Assembly: GCA_948695535.1 (NCBI GenBank)
Contig: CAPRTS010000001.1
Coordinates: forward strand, 62,001-126,000
Direction of reading: 5' to 3'
DNA: 64,000 nucleotides
Origin: an uncultured Eubacteriales bacterium
GTDB taxonomy: Bacteria > Bacillota > Clostridia > Christensenellales > UBA1242
Part shown: positions 9,077-18,598 of the stretch, piece after piece
Layout: each line of letters opens with the position of its first letter
Position numbering within the stretch: position 1 is the first letter of the stretch
Program-made: the position numbers and the translations under genes
The notes under the pieces: model-generated
Database searches by the model: none
Seen by the model: only the letters and a program-made list of their open reading frames with translations
Told to the model about the DNA's origin: nothing

Positions 9077-10240
9077 ATGAAGTTGCTTAATTTTCGTCCG
9101 CTGGCGGTAATTGCTTTGCTGGCTATATTGACCGCGTGGTCGTGCCTAGTTTCTCCGTGGGCGACGGTAGGGCTGGCGTTGGCTTTGGGGTTGGTGCTGA
9201 TATTGTCTAAAACACCACTATTGTTTAAAGTAGTGTTGGTAACGGTTTACCTGGTTGTCATTGCCAGTTTCTTGTTGCACACCGCGTTTAACCCTGAACC
9301 AGTCTACCGCACTTACGACGCTAACGCGGGCTTGCGCGGGGTTGTGTTGCGTTACGCCAACGGACGATTGCACCGTTATCTAAGTGATGATAATGCAGAG
9401 TTACTGTTTTCAATTATGTTCGGCAATAAGTCCGGCTTGCCGTGGTGGTTGCGGCAAGATTTTTCGGTAGCCGGCGTTGCCCATTTGCTGGCGGTATCTG
9501 GTTTGCACGTGGGACTACTGGCGGTGGTATTAGTGTGGTTGCTGAAAGTAATGCGGGTACCACGGCGGGCGCGCGTTTATTGTTTGGCTCCATTATTGCT
9601 GTTTTATGCGTACCTGTGTGGCTGGCAGTACGCCATTTTGCGAGCGGTTATCATGTGTTTAGTTTACGAAATAGCACGCAACTACCAAAGAACGGCTGAT
9701 CCGTTAACGGCATTAAGTATAGCGGTAACGCTGATTTTAATTCTGTTCCCTTACGCATTACGTGCGGCATCGTTTATATTATCTTTTGCGTGTGTATTTG
9801 GAATTATTTTGTTTTATCAAAGTTTATTGAAAATTGTGCGCTGGAAAATGCTAGCCATGTACCTAGCCGTTACCATAGGTAGTTTGCCGTTCGTGATCTA
9901 TTGTTTCGGCTACGTGGCAATTTACGGAGTGATCACTAATTTGGTGTTAGTACCGGTGCTAATACTTTCATTTTACGTCGGTATGTTAGCGGTTAGTACT
10001 TACCTAATGGGTTGGTTGTTGTGGTTAATGGAACCGCTGTTAACTTTGTGTCGGCGTTTGTGTACTGTGATTGCGGCTTTGCCGGGTGCTGCGTTACCTA
10101 TCGCGGGGTCAGTTCCCGCCATTGGTCTGTATTTGGTCGGGTTATTTTTGTTATCGCGCTTTGTTTTCTTGCCTAAACGGGTTAAATATCCGTTAGGCGC
10201 GGTGTTGATTGCTTGTTATTTTGTTACGCTTGTGGTTTAA
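9077..10240 (+). CDS. comEC: ComEC/Rec2-type DNA uptake channel, competence domain only
   Basis: ComEC forms the membrane channel through which single-stranded DNA enters during transformation. The 387-residue protein has about ten hydrophobic segments and the signature HLLAVSGLHVGLLAVVL near residue 138, which is the hallmark of the Competence domain (pfam03772). Standard ComEC is 700-800 residues, with an N-terminal OB-like domain and a C-terminal metallo-beta-lactamase domain. The C-terminal domain is absent and the N-terminal part is much reduced. The ATG directly follows the upstream stop; there is no gap for a ribosome site, so translational coupling is likely. It could still translocate DNA, but the nuclease-like domain would have to come from elsewhere. 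Confidence 0.9.
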   Translation: MKLLNFRPLAVIALLAILTAWSCLVSPWATVGLALALGLVLILSKTPLLFKVVLVTVYLVVIASFLLHTAFNPEPVYRTYDANAGLRGVVLRYANGRLHRYLSDDNAELLFSIMFGNKSGLPWWLRQDFSVAGVAHLLAVSGLHVGLLAVVLVWLLKVMRVPRRARVYCLAPLLLFYAYLCGWQYAILRAVIMCLVYEIARNYQRTADPLTALSIAVTLILILFPYALRAASFILSFACVFGIILFYQSLLKIVRWKMLAMYLAVTIGSLPFVIYCFGYVAIYGVITNLVLVPVLILSFYVGMLAVSTYLMGWLLWLMEPLLTLCRRLCTVIAALPGAALPIAGSVPAIGLYLVGLFLLSRFVFLPKRVKYPLGAVLIACYFVTLVV

Positions 10241-10247
10241 TGGAGTA

Positions 10248-11165
10248 ATGGACTTTGCACAACTGAAAACCAGTTTGAAAACTAACCTTGGAGCGGTGTA
10301 TTTATTGTACGGTACGGATTATTTCTTGATCAATAAGGGTGTCGATTTGTTACGTGCCGCGTTACCAACTGCCGAGTTTAATAAGTTTGACGAAACCACC
10401 CCCGCTGATACCGTAGTTACCGCGTTGGCAACCAGTGGCTTTTTCAGTAAGCAACGTTTGGTGGTTTACCAATTACCCGAAAAGGGGGATTTAAGTGCGG
10501 TGCGGGACTACTTAAAACATCCCGTCCCCGACAGTGTATTGGTACTGTTAGACTACCGCGAGAAAACAACTTTTAATTTAACTACCGTCATCATGGTTAA
10601 CTGTAATCCCATGCCCGCGGATATTTTACGGCCGTTAATTGCTAAGCAAATAGAGCCCCACACGATTACACCCGACGCCGCCCAGTACCTTATCGACGCG
10701 ACGGGGGGCTGTTACGGCATCATTGATAACGAGTTACAAAAGTTTTTGGCTTTCTATCCCGACGTGAAAACCTTTACCACCGAGCACTTGGCACCATACT
10801 TGGCGAAAACCATTGATTACCAAGTTTACGAATTAGGGTCAGCCATCTTACAACGGCAAGTCGCTACCGCGGCGCGCATCTGGGCGTTTTTACAAAGTAG
10901 TAACATTAACGAGTACGCGGTCTTCGGTGGCATCGTGTCCCAGTTGCGCCGGGCTTACTACGCGACGGCGACGACGGGGGACATTAACGTGGTGGGCAAA
11001 GTCTTAGGTTGCTCGCCGTACGCGGTCAAATACAGTCGTCGCGACTTTGGGCAAAAGCCCGCGGACGTACGGCAATGTTACCAACAAGGGCTGAGTTTAG
11101 AATACCAAATCAAATCGGGGCAGTTGTCGGTACCCCAGGCAGTGGCTTCCTTAATATATCGTTAG
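10248..11165 (+). CDS. holA: DNA polymerase III delta subunit
   Basis: HolA opens the beta sliding clamp within the clamp-loader complex. The product is 305 residues from ATG 10248, where GGAG lies upstream; an upstream in-frame start at 10209 would overlap comEC. The N-terminal VYLLYGTDYFLINKGVDLLR and later YLIDATGGCYGIIDNELQKF are typical of the DNA_pol3_delta family, as is AVFGGIVSQLRRAYYA in domain III. The comEC-holA order is common in Firmicutes. Its 3' end overlaps the convergent U32 peptidase gene by 56 nt. A little shorter than the usual 330-345 residues. Confidence 0.95.
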   Translation: MDFAQLKTSLKTNLGAVYLLYGTDYFLINKGVDLLRAALPTAEFNKFDETTPADTVVTALATSGFFSKQRLVVYQLPEKGDLSAVRDYLKHPVPDSVLVLLDYREKTTFNLTTVIMVNCNPMPADILRPLIAKQIEPHTITPDAAQYLIDATGGCYGIIDNELQKFLAFYPDVKTFTTEHLAPYLAKTIDYQVYELGSAILQRQVATAARIWAFLQSSNINEYAVFGGIVSQLRRAYYATATTGDINVVGKVLGCSPYAVKYSRRDFGQKPADVRQCYQQGLSLEYQIKSGQLSVPQAVASLIYR

Positions 11166-12285
11166 GTCGTAACGGGTACGGGCAAGTGAACGTAACTACA
11201 CTTTCGGGGACGTTGGCGACCGCGTCCGTCCAAACAAAGGTTTGCCCATCGTAGTCGTGGGGGGACAGAATTTCTAGTGTATCGCCGGGAACAATTTTAT
11301 TCTTGATTATTAATTCGGTTGGCGACTTAACCAAACCCACAAATTCGTAAGTTTGTAACGACGCGGCGCGGTCAGCGTATTGTTTACTGCTGGTATCGCC
11401 CAAAGTAAAGCCCGTGGTGTAGGGGCGGTGGGGAATTTTTAACAATTCGTGTTGGTAATCTTTTTTTATACCGTCTAACGCTTGGCGGTAAGCGTGTACC
11501 ACACCGGCAACGTAATATTCACTTTTCATCCGACCTTCAATTTTTAAACTGGTAACGCCCGCCGCAATTAATTCTGACAAATGGTCAATTAAACATAAGT
11601 CGCGACTGTTCATGATGTAAGTGCCGTGTTGATCTTCGCTGATGGGGAAAGCTTCGCCCGGGCGTTTGGCTTCGCGTAAGGTATATTGGTAACGGCACGG
11701 TTGGGCGCAATCACCGCGGTTAGCGTCGCGTCCGGTTAGGAAATTCGACAGCAAGCAACGGCCACTGTACGCCATGCACATCGCACCGTGCACAAAAACT
11801 TCAACTTCGGCTTGACCGCGTAACGCGGTGGCAATGGTTTTAATGGCTTTTAGATTCAGTTCGCGGGCTAAGATAACCCGACTGGCACCCAAGTTTACGT
11901 AGGTTTGGGCGGTGCGAGCATTGGTGATGTTGGCCTGAGTAGATACGTGAATAGGTATGTTTGTGTGTTCGCGAAAAACTTGCATGACGCCCAAGTCGGC
12001 GACAATCACCGCATCCACCCTTAATTTAGCCAGTTGTTTGGCGTAGGCGGTTAAACGCGTAAAATCATCATCACGGGCAAAAATGTTTACCGTTACGTAA
12101 ACTTTTTTGCCTTGGCAGTGGGCAAACTTAACAATGTCGCGGATCGCGGCGGTGCTGAAATTGACCGCGCGGGCGCGTAAACTGAAATCTTTACTGCCCA
12201 AATACACAGCGTCGGCACCATAGTTAAAGGCCGTCAAGGCTCGGTTATAATCGCCGGCGGGGGCTAATAATTCTACTTTATTCAT
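11110..12285 (-). CDS. Peptidase U32 family protein (tRNA/rRNA hydroxylation type)
   Basis: U32 proteins of this type (YrrN/YrrO, TrhP, RlhA) take part in prephenate-dependent tRNA hydroxylation or rRNA modification rather than proteolysis; which one applies here is not clear. The 391-residue protein begins MNKVELLAPAGDYNRALTAF, the family N-terminus, then shows GADAVYLG, and the cysteine-rich signature HGAMCMAYSGRCLLSN...GDCAQPCRYQY near residues 170-205. The start at 12285 is chosen because TATAAT lies 7 nt upstream; the longer frame to 12321 would run through that promoter. Convergent with holA and overlapping its end by 56 nt. Confidence 0.93.
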   Translation of the reverse strand: MNKVELLAPAGDYNRALTAFNYGADAVYLGSKDFSLRARAVNFSTAAIRDIVKFAHCQGKKVYVTVNIFARDDDFTRLTAYAKQLAKLRVDAVIVADLGVMQVFREHTNIPIHVSTQANITNARTAQTYVNLGASRVILARELNLKAIKTIATALRGQAEVEVFVHGAMCMAYSGRCLLSNFLTGRDANRGDCAQPCRYQYTLREAKRPGEAFPISEDQHGTYIMNSRDLCLIDHLSELIAAGVTSLKIEGRMKSEYYVAGVVHAYRQALDGIKKDYQHELLKIPHRPYTTGFTLGDTSSKQYADRAASLQTYEFVGLVKSPTELIIKNKIVPGDTLEILSPHDYDGQTFVWTDAVANVPESVVTFTCPYPLRPNDILRKPLPGVPTTAPI

Positions 12286-12321
12286 CAGTGGTATTATAAC
12301 GTACTGCGGGGCAATCGTCAC
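12286..12321 (-). promoter_or_regulatory. U32 gene promoter, leaderless layout
   Basis: TATAAT on the minus strand (12298-12293) lies 7 nt before the ATG; a weak -35 GTGACG (12321-12316) is 17 bp further up. Confidence 0.6.
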
Positions 12322-12327
12322 TATCTT

Positions 12328-12362
12328 TTGCGGAATGGTGGTGGCTGTGGTATACTACACTC
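12328..12362 (+). promoter_or_regulatory. addB promoter, leaderless layout
   Basis: TTGCGG (12328-12333), 17-bp spacer, TATACT (12351-12356), then 6 nt to the GTG start. Confidence 0.72.
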
Positions 12363-14897
12363 GTGAATGTATCGGTACAAAAGGGAACTAACTTCGCACT
12401 GACTAACGCTGCAGTGTTAAAAGCCGCCGCAGTCAAGGCGGATTTGTCGCCCGTGTTCGTGTTGGTACCCGACCGTTTTACTTTACAGGCTGAACAGATC
12501 ATGTTAACTTTTCAACCGCAATTGTTAAACACACGCGTGATTACCTTTTCGATGCTGTACCAGATTGTGGCCGAAGAATTACACCACGGAATGCCAACCG
12601 ACCAAATTTTGGACAAAACTACCGCCATTTTACACTTGTGGACGGCGATTAAGCAAGTGCAAGGTGACTTGTTGTGGTTCAAAAAAAGCGTTAACCATTA
12701 CGATTTTGCCGCTAAGCTGTTTAATACTTTAAACCAGATGCGCAGTTCGTGTGTGGATTTTACCACCTTGGCCGCACAAGCCAAGACGGCAGTCGCGCGT
12801 AAGAAATACCACGATATTAACTTGATTTACCAACAATACCGTACCAATTTGGCCGAGCGTACCGATTCGGCGGGCATGTTGGAATACTTAATGGCGCACG
12901 TGCGAGAAAGTGTTCAATTACGCGAAACGGCGGTATTTGTGTGTGGGTTTGCCAGTTTGTCGCCCGCCCGTTTACAAGTCTTAGACGCGTTATGTCACGT
13001 CGCGAAAAAAGTTACGATTGCTGCCAGTGAAACGGAATTATTGCAGCAGTTGGCGAAGTATCCGCGACAAACGTTAAACACCCCCAATTTTACGCCCCAA
13101 ACTTATACTGCCCGTACCTTAACCGAACGCGGAGAAGCGGAAGTGGTCGCGCAAAAGGTAGTGACTTTGTTACAGCAAGGGGTGGCACCGACGGATATCG
13201 TGATTTTGTTAACCGAATTTGAAACCTTGGCGCCAGTTTGGGCGGTAGTGTGTGACCAGTATCATTTACCGGTTAATTTGGACGTCGGCCAGAAGTTAAG
13301 TACCACTGCCGAAGCCAAGTATTTGCGGGACTTGTTAGAATTAGCCGTAAACGATAACGCCGAAAACACCATTGCCGTGATGTATAACCAAGCGAGTGGT
13401 TTGGACGCGGAATTGCCGGAGTTAGAAAACCGAATTTTACGTGGTAACCTGCGTGCTCGTTATTTACCCGCCATTAAAAAATTAACCGTTACCAAAGATT
13501 GGGTGGCTTTGTGCCAAGAATTGGCTACTTTTACAACTAACGAAAAATTACAAGCTATTTTAGCCCGAATTGCCAGTTATCCGCAGTTGGCGGGACTGTC
13601 GTTGCGGGAAGTAATCACCTTATTTTGGTCGTTATGTTGTGCCACCAAAGTATCTAATATTCCGCAATACGCGGACCGTATCTTGATTGCTCCCGTTAAT
13701 GATTGGGCACCCAGTCAAGTGCGGTATCTTTTTATTGCTAACTGTACGGCAGAAAATTTTCCGCAAGGCCAAGCCGATGATGATATTTTACAGGAAGCAG
13801 ATTTGGCGGGTACCTTGATTACCCCGACGCCGAAATTACAACGTGAACGTAATCAGCGGCGGGCGTTGTTGTTACTTACAGTAGCCACTGACGGGGTGCT
13901 GTTGTCGGGTCCGCGGGAAGACTTTTTGCCGGCCAGCGAACCCGCCGTTGCGGAACTTAATTTATTTACCGACCAAAAACCGATTACGGTGGGGGCGGAA
14001 TTGTTTATGCCTGAGCGGCGGCTTAAAACCACCATGGTGGAAAAATTTTACAGTTGCCCGCATTTGAACTTTTTAGAAAATGGTTTGCGCTTGCACCCGC
14101 GTGACCTTTACGAATTAAAGCCTAACCAAATTGGTTCGGCTATTCACAAAGCGTTGGAAGTTTATTTCGGTGGCCAAACCGTGGAACAAGCCGTTGCCGC
14201 CGGTATCAAGGAGTTAGCCTACGACAGCCCGCCACTGGTGGTCAATTTGACCAAGGAAATCCGCTTTATCATCGACAATTTGACCAAGGCCTTTGCCGAC
14301 GGTAAGTTCCAAATTTACGCGTTGGAAAAAAAAATTACGGTACCATTAACCAGTGGTTACACTTTGGTGGGGCGGGTTGACCGTATCGATGTGGCACCAA
14401 CAGCGGACGGGGGAAAAGCGGTGTTGGTCTTGGATTACAAAACGGGCAATCCGCCCAGCAGTATTGCCAAAAGTATTTATCTGGGTAATAAACTACAATT
14501 ACCTTTGTACGCGGCGGCACTTAGTAAGGTTGGGAATATTGCCGGGGCGGGGTACTTGCCATTGGTCAGTGGCTATGCTGCCGAAATTAAACGTCCCGAA
14601 ATTAAGGGTTTCATCGCTAAGGATTACGTTGACTTGTTTGCGCCAGGGGTACTGAATTTGCAAGCGCGGCAGTATGTAGAGCCTGCCACTATTGTTAATC
14701 TGTGTCGGCACGCCCAAAACTTAGTTGATCAAGCCGTTAAGCACCTGGTATCCGGAATGGTTCAAGCCGATCCAGTGGACGCAAGCGTCTGTGCCTATTG
14801 TCCAGTCCGTCTGTTGTGTCCGCGGGCGGGGAGTGATGGTCGTGGTGCCGGTGTGAAAGTAACTTTTAAGGATTTTGGTGGAGGTGAACATGCTTAA
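12363..14897 (+). CDS. addB: ATP-dependent nuclease subunit B (AddB)
   Basis: AddB is the partner of AddA in the helicase-nuclease that processes double-strand breaks for RecA. The product is 844 residues from a leaderless GTG at 12363; B. subtilis AddB is about 1,170. The C-terminal nuclease has GSAIHKALEVYF near residue 590, VLVLDYKTG near 690, and the four cysteines of an iron-sulfur staple: one in FYSCPHL near 563 and three in CAYCPVRLLC near 817-826. The N-terminus reads VQKGTNFALT, where AddB normally has a GxxGSGKT nucleotide site, so the ATP-binding loop seems lost. The following VLVPDRFTLQAEQ is the usual next motif. The addA start overlaps its end by 8 nt. Confidence 0.93.
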   Translation: MNVSVQKGTNFALTNAAVLKAAAVKADLSPVFVLVPDRFTLQAEQIMLTFQPQLLNTRVITFSMLYQIVAEELHHGMPTDQILDKTTAILHLWTAIKQVQGDLLWFKKSVNHYDFAAKLFNTLNQMRSSCVDFTTLAAQAKTAVARKKYHDINLIYQQYRTNLAERTDSAGMLEYLMAHVRESVQLRETAVFVCGFASLSPARLQVLDALCHVAKKVTIAASETELLQQLAKYPRQTLNTPNFTPQTYTARTLTERGEAEVVAQKVVTLLQQGVAPTDIVILLTEFETLAPVWAVVCDQYHLPVNLDVGQKLSTTAEAKYLRDLLELAVNDNAENTIAVMYNQASGLDAELPELENRILRGNLRARYLPAIKKLTVTKDWVALCQELATFTTNEKLQAILARIASYPQLAGLSLREVITLFWSLCCATKVSNIPQYADRILIAPVNDWAPSQVRYLFIANCTAENFPQGQADDDILQEADLAGTLITPTPKLQRERNQRRALLLLTVATDGVLLSGPREDFLPASEPAVAELNLFTDQKPITVGAELFMPERRLKTTMVEKFYSCPHLNFLENGLRLHPRDLYELKPNQIGSAIHKALEVYFGGQTVEQAVAAGIKELAYDSPPLVVNLTKEIRFIIDNLTKAFADGKFQIYALEKKITVPLTSGYTLVGRVDRIDVAPTADGGKAVLVLDYKTGNPPSSIAKSIYLGNKLQLPLYAAALSKVGNIAGAGYLPLVSGYAAEIKRPEIKGFIAKDYVDLFAPGVLNLQARQYVEPATIVNLCRHAQNLVDQAVKHLVSGMVQADPVDASVCAYCPVRLLCPRAGSDGRGAGVKVTFKDFGGGEHA

Positions 14898-17745
14898 ACA
14901 ACCGACCGCTGCCCAGACGGAAGCCATTAACGCGGATGACCAAAAAATTGCCATCGCGGCCAGTGCCGGCAGTGGCAAAACTACCACCATGATTGAACGC
15001 ATTGCCCGTATCTTGCAAATGAAAGACGAACATCAACAGCCACGAACTACCATTGACCAGTTGTTGGTGTTGACTTTTACCGAAGCATCCGCCAAAGACA
15101 TGCGTAAAAAATTGCGACAAAAATTGGGCGACCAGTTATCCGCAGTTGAATTGCAAGCCGCGGCGATTGGTACTTTCCACAGTTTTTGTGCCAACATTGT
15201 GCGTGCTTGGTTTACGGTGGCGGGGGTCAGCCCCAGTTTTACTGTGCTGGACGAAGTGGCCAGTAAAAAACTGCAAGCCCAAATTTTTGAAAAAGTGATT
15301 GTCGATAATTACCCGCAGGCTACCGCTGCCATTGATTTGTTTGCAGCAACTCGGACTTTAAGTGGTTTGCGCAGTGTCATCAGTCAAATTAACGAATTTT
15401 TGAATACGCGCGCGGACGTGACGGCGTGGCTTAAAGACACCGCCTTACGTTGTTATAATTCCGATCTTAACCATAATCCTGCGGTGCAAGCGTTGATTGC
15501 TTATTATCATCAACTGGCGACCCAATACCGCGCAGCGGTAATTGACTTAGCCCATGTTTCACCAGCGGTGGATTTGGTCGTAACCACTTGTGATCAAATT
15601 TTGGCGGCCAAAACTTATGCAGCTATGCAAAAATTAACGGGCATCACTTTCCCAACCTTGAAACCAGAGAAAGACTGGGTGGATTATGACACTTTCAAAG
15701 AACTACGTAGTAGTTTTCGTGACCAAGTGTTAAAACCGCTAAGCCAGCAGTTTGCCTTTACTCCCGCACAGATTCAAGCCGATATTGCGGCCGATCGCCA
15801 GATTGTCGAGCAGTTGCTATTTTTGGTCCAGCAATTTGACGCGGCGTACAGCGCGAAGAAGGCCGAATTCAAACAACTGGACTTTGCCGACTTAGAAAAA
15901 TACGCGTTGAAAGTGTTGGCCGACCCTGACGCCATTGCCGGCATTCGCCAGCAATTTAAATACATCTTTGTCGATGAAGGGCAGGACACTAACCCCGTGC
16001 AATTTAAGATTATTGATTTACTGCGTGGCGACGACAAGTTCTTTTACATCGTGGGTGACGTTAAGCAGAGTATTTACGGCTTCCGCGATTGTGAACCCGA
16101 GTTATTCGCCAAGATGACCACCGAAGCATTGATTAAAACCTTGCACTTCAATAAAAACTTCCGCAGTAATGATCAAATTTTACGCTTTGTAAACGACGTC
16201 TTTACCCCTTTAATGCCCGATTACCAAACAGATCACGCTTTTGTCTTGGCGGAGCAGCGTTCACATTTACCGACGGACGTTAGTGCGGTCAAAATTGAAT
16301 TAGCCCCCGACCTGGATACCCAAAAAGAATTGGTTTACCAACAAATTATTAACGCTCACCGCCCGTGGAGTGACATTGTCATTTTGGCCGAAACTACGCG
16401 TCATTTTGCCGCGTTGCAAAAGTACTTAGCGGAACGGGGCGTGCCCAGTGTAATTGACCGCGCCAGCGACGCGGCCACCGAACCCGCCATTGTGCTGTTA
16501 AATAACTTTTTGTTTGCCGCTTTAAACCCCAGTAATGAATTGGCTTATTATTTAACTTTGCAATACCTATTCCATTGCTCGAACGACGATTTAGCGTTAA
16601 TTCGTTTGGGTAAAAAGCAGGTGCCGGAAATTGACGCGAAGTTGGCCGAGTACCGCACCTTGGCGCGTACCTTATCGACTTACGAAGTGTTAACGCGGGT
16701 GGCGACCGAGTTTAATCTGCTGAATGTGCCCGCGGTGACGGCGTTTTTGTCCGCGATTCGCGGGGTCAGTGATTTTGACACGGTGGCGCGGTATTTATAC
16801 TTAATCGAACACCAACTGGTCACGATTAACTTAAACGTCGGGGCGAACGTGACTAACGCGGTAAAGATTATGACCATTCACCACGCCAAGGGCTTAGAAT
16901 TCCCGATGGTCATCTTGTTCAATATGGGGGCGTTATGGTCACAACACCATGACGAAACCAAAATCGCTTTGGATAAAAATTTGGGGTTGTGTGTGGTTTC
17001 GGTGGATACGGCCACTTACACGCAAAAAAGTCCAGTGTTACGCCTGGGCATTAAAAAGCAACAGCAAGCAGCGTTACTGACGGAAAAGCAACGTTTGCTG
17101 TACGTGGCGTTAACCCGCCCCAAAGAGTACCTGTATATCGTCGGCAGTTGGCAACCCAAAGCGTACCGGTGGCAACCTAACTGCATGCTGGATTTGATTA
17201 ACCCGCAGCACGCAGTGGTGCGGGACACGGTGCAGCCGTCGCCGGTTAAACCAATCGATAATTTAACGACCATACCCACGAAAACTATCACTTCCCCCAT
17301 TAAGCCAAGTACAGTTTTAGCCAAACAAAGTGTTACGGCTTTGGCAACTAACGCGGAGGCGTTTGCCGATACGGTGGTGCCCGTGCAGTTTACAGACGAT
17401 GTAGTCGCGGGGGGTAAAGATTTCGGAACGGCTTTCCATAAACAAGTGCAATACGGAGAATTACCCGCCACGGTCGCGCAGTTAGTAGCGGGGTACACCG
17501 TTTATCGCGAAATGCCGTTTTTGTACCAGCAAAAGCAAACGATAGTGCAAGGAATTATGGACTTGGTGGCGGTGAAGGGACAAGATGCGATTATTGTCGA
17601 TTATAAAACTACGCGTTTGCCCGTGGACGCTTTGGTTAAGAAGTATCGTACCCAATTACAACTGTATGCGGCGGCCTTACCCAATTATCGTTGCCAGAAG
17701 TTCATTTATTCTACTGTACACGAACGCTTAATTGTTGTACCATAA
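14890..17745 (+). CDS. addA: ATP-dependent helicase/nuclease subunit A (AddA)
   Basis: AddA is the UvrD-type motor and second nuclease of the AddAB complex. The start is taken as ATG 14890 because GGAGG lies 6 nt upstream; this gives 951 residues, against 1,230 in B. subtilis. Visible: Walker A AASAGSGKTTT near residue 25, LTFTEASAKDM (motif Ia), FVDEGQDTNPVQF (motif II) near 358, GDVKQSIYGFR (motif III), TIHHAKGLEFPMVIL (motif V) near 662, LLYVALTRPKEYL (motif VI) near 735, and a C-terminal nuclease with ITQ-type residues in GIMDLVAVKGQDAIIVDYKT near 895. The gene overlaps addB by 8 nt, so both are translated from one message. Confidence 0.96.
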   Translation: MLKQPTAAQTEAINADDQKIAIAASAGSGKTTTMIERIARILQMKDEHQQPRTTIDQLLVLTFTEASAKDMRKKLRQKLGDQLSAVELQAAAIGTFHSFCANIVRAWFTVAGVSPSFTVLDEVASKKLQAQIFEKVIVDNYPQATAAIDLFAATRTLSGLRSVISQINEFLNTRADVTAWLKDTALRCYNSDLNHNPAVQALIAYYHQLATQYRAAVIDLAHVSPAVDLVVTTCDQILAAKTYAAMQKLTGITFPTLKPEKDWVDYDTFKELRSSFRDQVLKPLSQQFAFTPAQIQADIAADRQIVEQLLFLVQQFDAAYSAKKAEFKQLDFADLEKYALKVLADPDAIAGIRQQFKYIFVDEGQDTNPVQFKIIDLLRGDDKFFYIVGDVKQSIYGFRDCEPELFAKMTTEALIKTLHFNKNFRSNDQILRFVNDVFTPLMPDYQTDHAFVLAEQRSHLPTDVSAVKIELAPDLDTQKELVYQQIINAHRPWSDIVILAETTRHFAALQKYLAERGVPSVIDRASDAATEPAIVLLNNFLFAALNPSNELAYYLTLQYLFHCSNDDLALIRLGKKQVPEIDAKLAEYRTLARTLSTYEVLTRVATEFNLLNVPAVTAFLSAIRGVSDFDTVARYLYLIEHQLVTINLNVGANVTNAVKIMTIHHAKGLEFPMVILFNMGALWSQHHDETKIALDKNLGLCVVSVDTATYTQKSPVLRLGIKKQQQAALLTEKQRLLYVALTRPKEYLYIVGSWQPKAYRWQPNCMLDLINPQHAVVRDTVQPSPVKPIDNLTTIPTKTITSPIKPSTVLAKQSVTALATNAEAFADTVVPVQFTDDVVAGGKDFGTAFHKQVQYGELPATVAQLVAGYTVYREMPFLYQQKQTIVQGIMDLVAVKGQDAIIVDYKTTRLPVDALVKKYRTQLQLYAAALPNYRCQKFIYSTVHERLIVVP

Positions 17746-17748
17746 AGT

Positions 17749-18204
17749 ATGGCAACTAAAAAATTTCGTTTATCGAACAAAGCCATCGTCTTAATGAAGT
17801 TGCTTTCCGCGTTAAGTTTGTTTTTTTCGTGTTGTTTATTTTTCTTTTTGAATTTGAATATTTTTAAGCGCGACTTAGGCTTTGACCCGGATTATCCGTT
17901 GGGGTCACCCAGCAATCCGTGGTATAACTTAGTATTCCTTATCGTTTTTTTGTTAGCAATTTGCTTTATTGTTTATTACATTACCAATATGATTATTCGT
18001 TTCGAGACAAAGCAAGTTTGGAAAGCGGATCGTTTGTTTATTGTTTACCAAATTGTGTTTACGGCGTTATTGTTGATTACCATTTGGCGTTGGTTTTTTA
18101 TTGATCTTTCCAACGCCATGGTGCCCAGTGTGATTATGATCGTGGCGGGATTTATTAACTTAATTACGCCGCGGATTGTGGATAACAATAATCGTGATTT
18201 TTAA
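17749..18204 (+). CDS. Unknown four-segment membrane protein
   Basis: I do not recognise it. The 151-residue product has four hydrophobic stretches, roughly residues 16-36, 60-84, 97-117 and 123-141, and a basic N-terminus (ATKKFRLSNK). No signal peptidase or lipobox site is evident. It follows addA by 3 nt, so it is probably read from the addBA transcript, though a link to recombination is not implied. Its 3' end overlaps the convergent gerAC gene by 41 nt. There is no ribosome site in the 3-nt gap; AddA codons upstream would have to provide coupling. Confidence 0.75.
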   Translation: MATKKFRLSNKAIVLMKLLSALSLFFSCCLFFFLNLNIFKRDLGFDPDYPLGSPSNPWYNLVFLIVFLLAICFIVYYITNMIIRFETKQVWKADRLFIVYQIVFTALLLITIWRWFFIDLSNAMVPSVIMIVAGFINLITPRIVDNNNRDF

Positions 18205-18598
18205 GTAAGTCGTCAATGGTGCGTTCCCCGTTAACGCGGGTATTGGCTCGTAAGTTTTGGTACTGGTAAAGGTCGTGCAAAATACCCAAGTCTGGTTCAC
18301 CGATAAAATTAATGGTGGCACAGTGAGCCAAGGAAACGTCGCTTAAAATCTCACGGATGTCGTTACCGGCAAAAGTAACCGTTTCGTATTCGATACTGCT
18401 GCCTCCGGGGTTGGGTTTTAATTGTTCGGCCGTGATGTGTAAGGTGTCACCAACTTCAATGGTTAAGGCAGTAATAATTTGGGTAGTGCGAACCTGCAAG
18501 TCGCGGGAAATTATGTTCGGCAGTAACAGCACAACCAAAGCGGCGACCAAAACCAAGGTCTTTTTACCCCACAAGTAACGTAAAGTACGCTTAATCAT
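18164..18598 (-). CDS. gerAC: Short GerAC-like germination protein
   Basis: GerAC subunits are lipoproteins of spore germinant receptors, usually 370-400 residues. This one is 144 residues. It has an N-terminal membrane segment (VLVAALVVLLLPN), then ITALTIEVGDTLHITAEQ and AHCATINFIGEPDLG..ILHDL, which resemble the N-terminal domain of Ger(x)C proteins. The lipobox cysteine and the whole C-terminal domain are missing. It overlaps gerAB by 4 nt (ATGA), so the position C in an A-B-C operon supports the call. It may be a reduced working subunit or a decaying one; the open frame is clean to its stop at 18164, which overlaps the convergent gene. Confidence 0.65.
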   Translation of the reverse strand: MIKRTLRYLWGKKTLVLVAALVVLLLPNIISRDLQVRTTQIITALTIEVGDTLHITAEQLKPNPGGSSIEYETVTFAGNDIREILSDVSLAHCATINFIGEPDLGILHDLYQYQNLRANTRVNGERTIDDLLKNHDYCYPQSAA

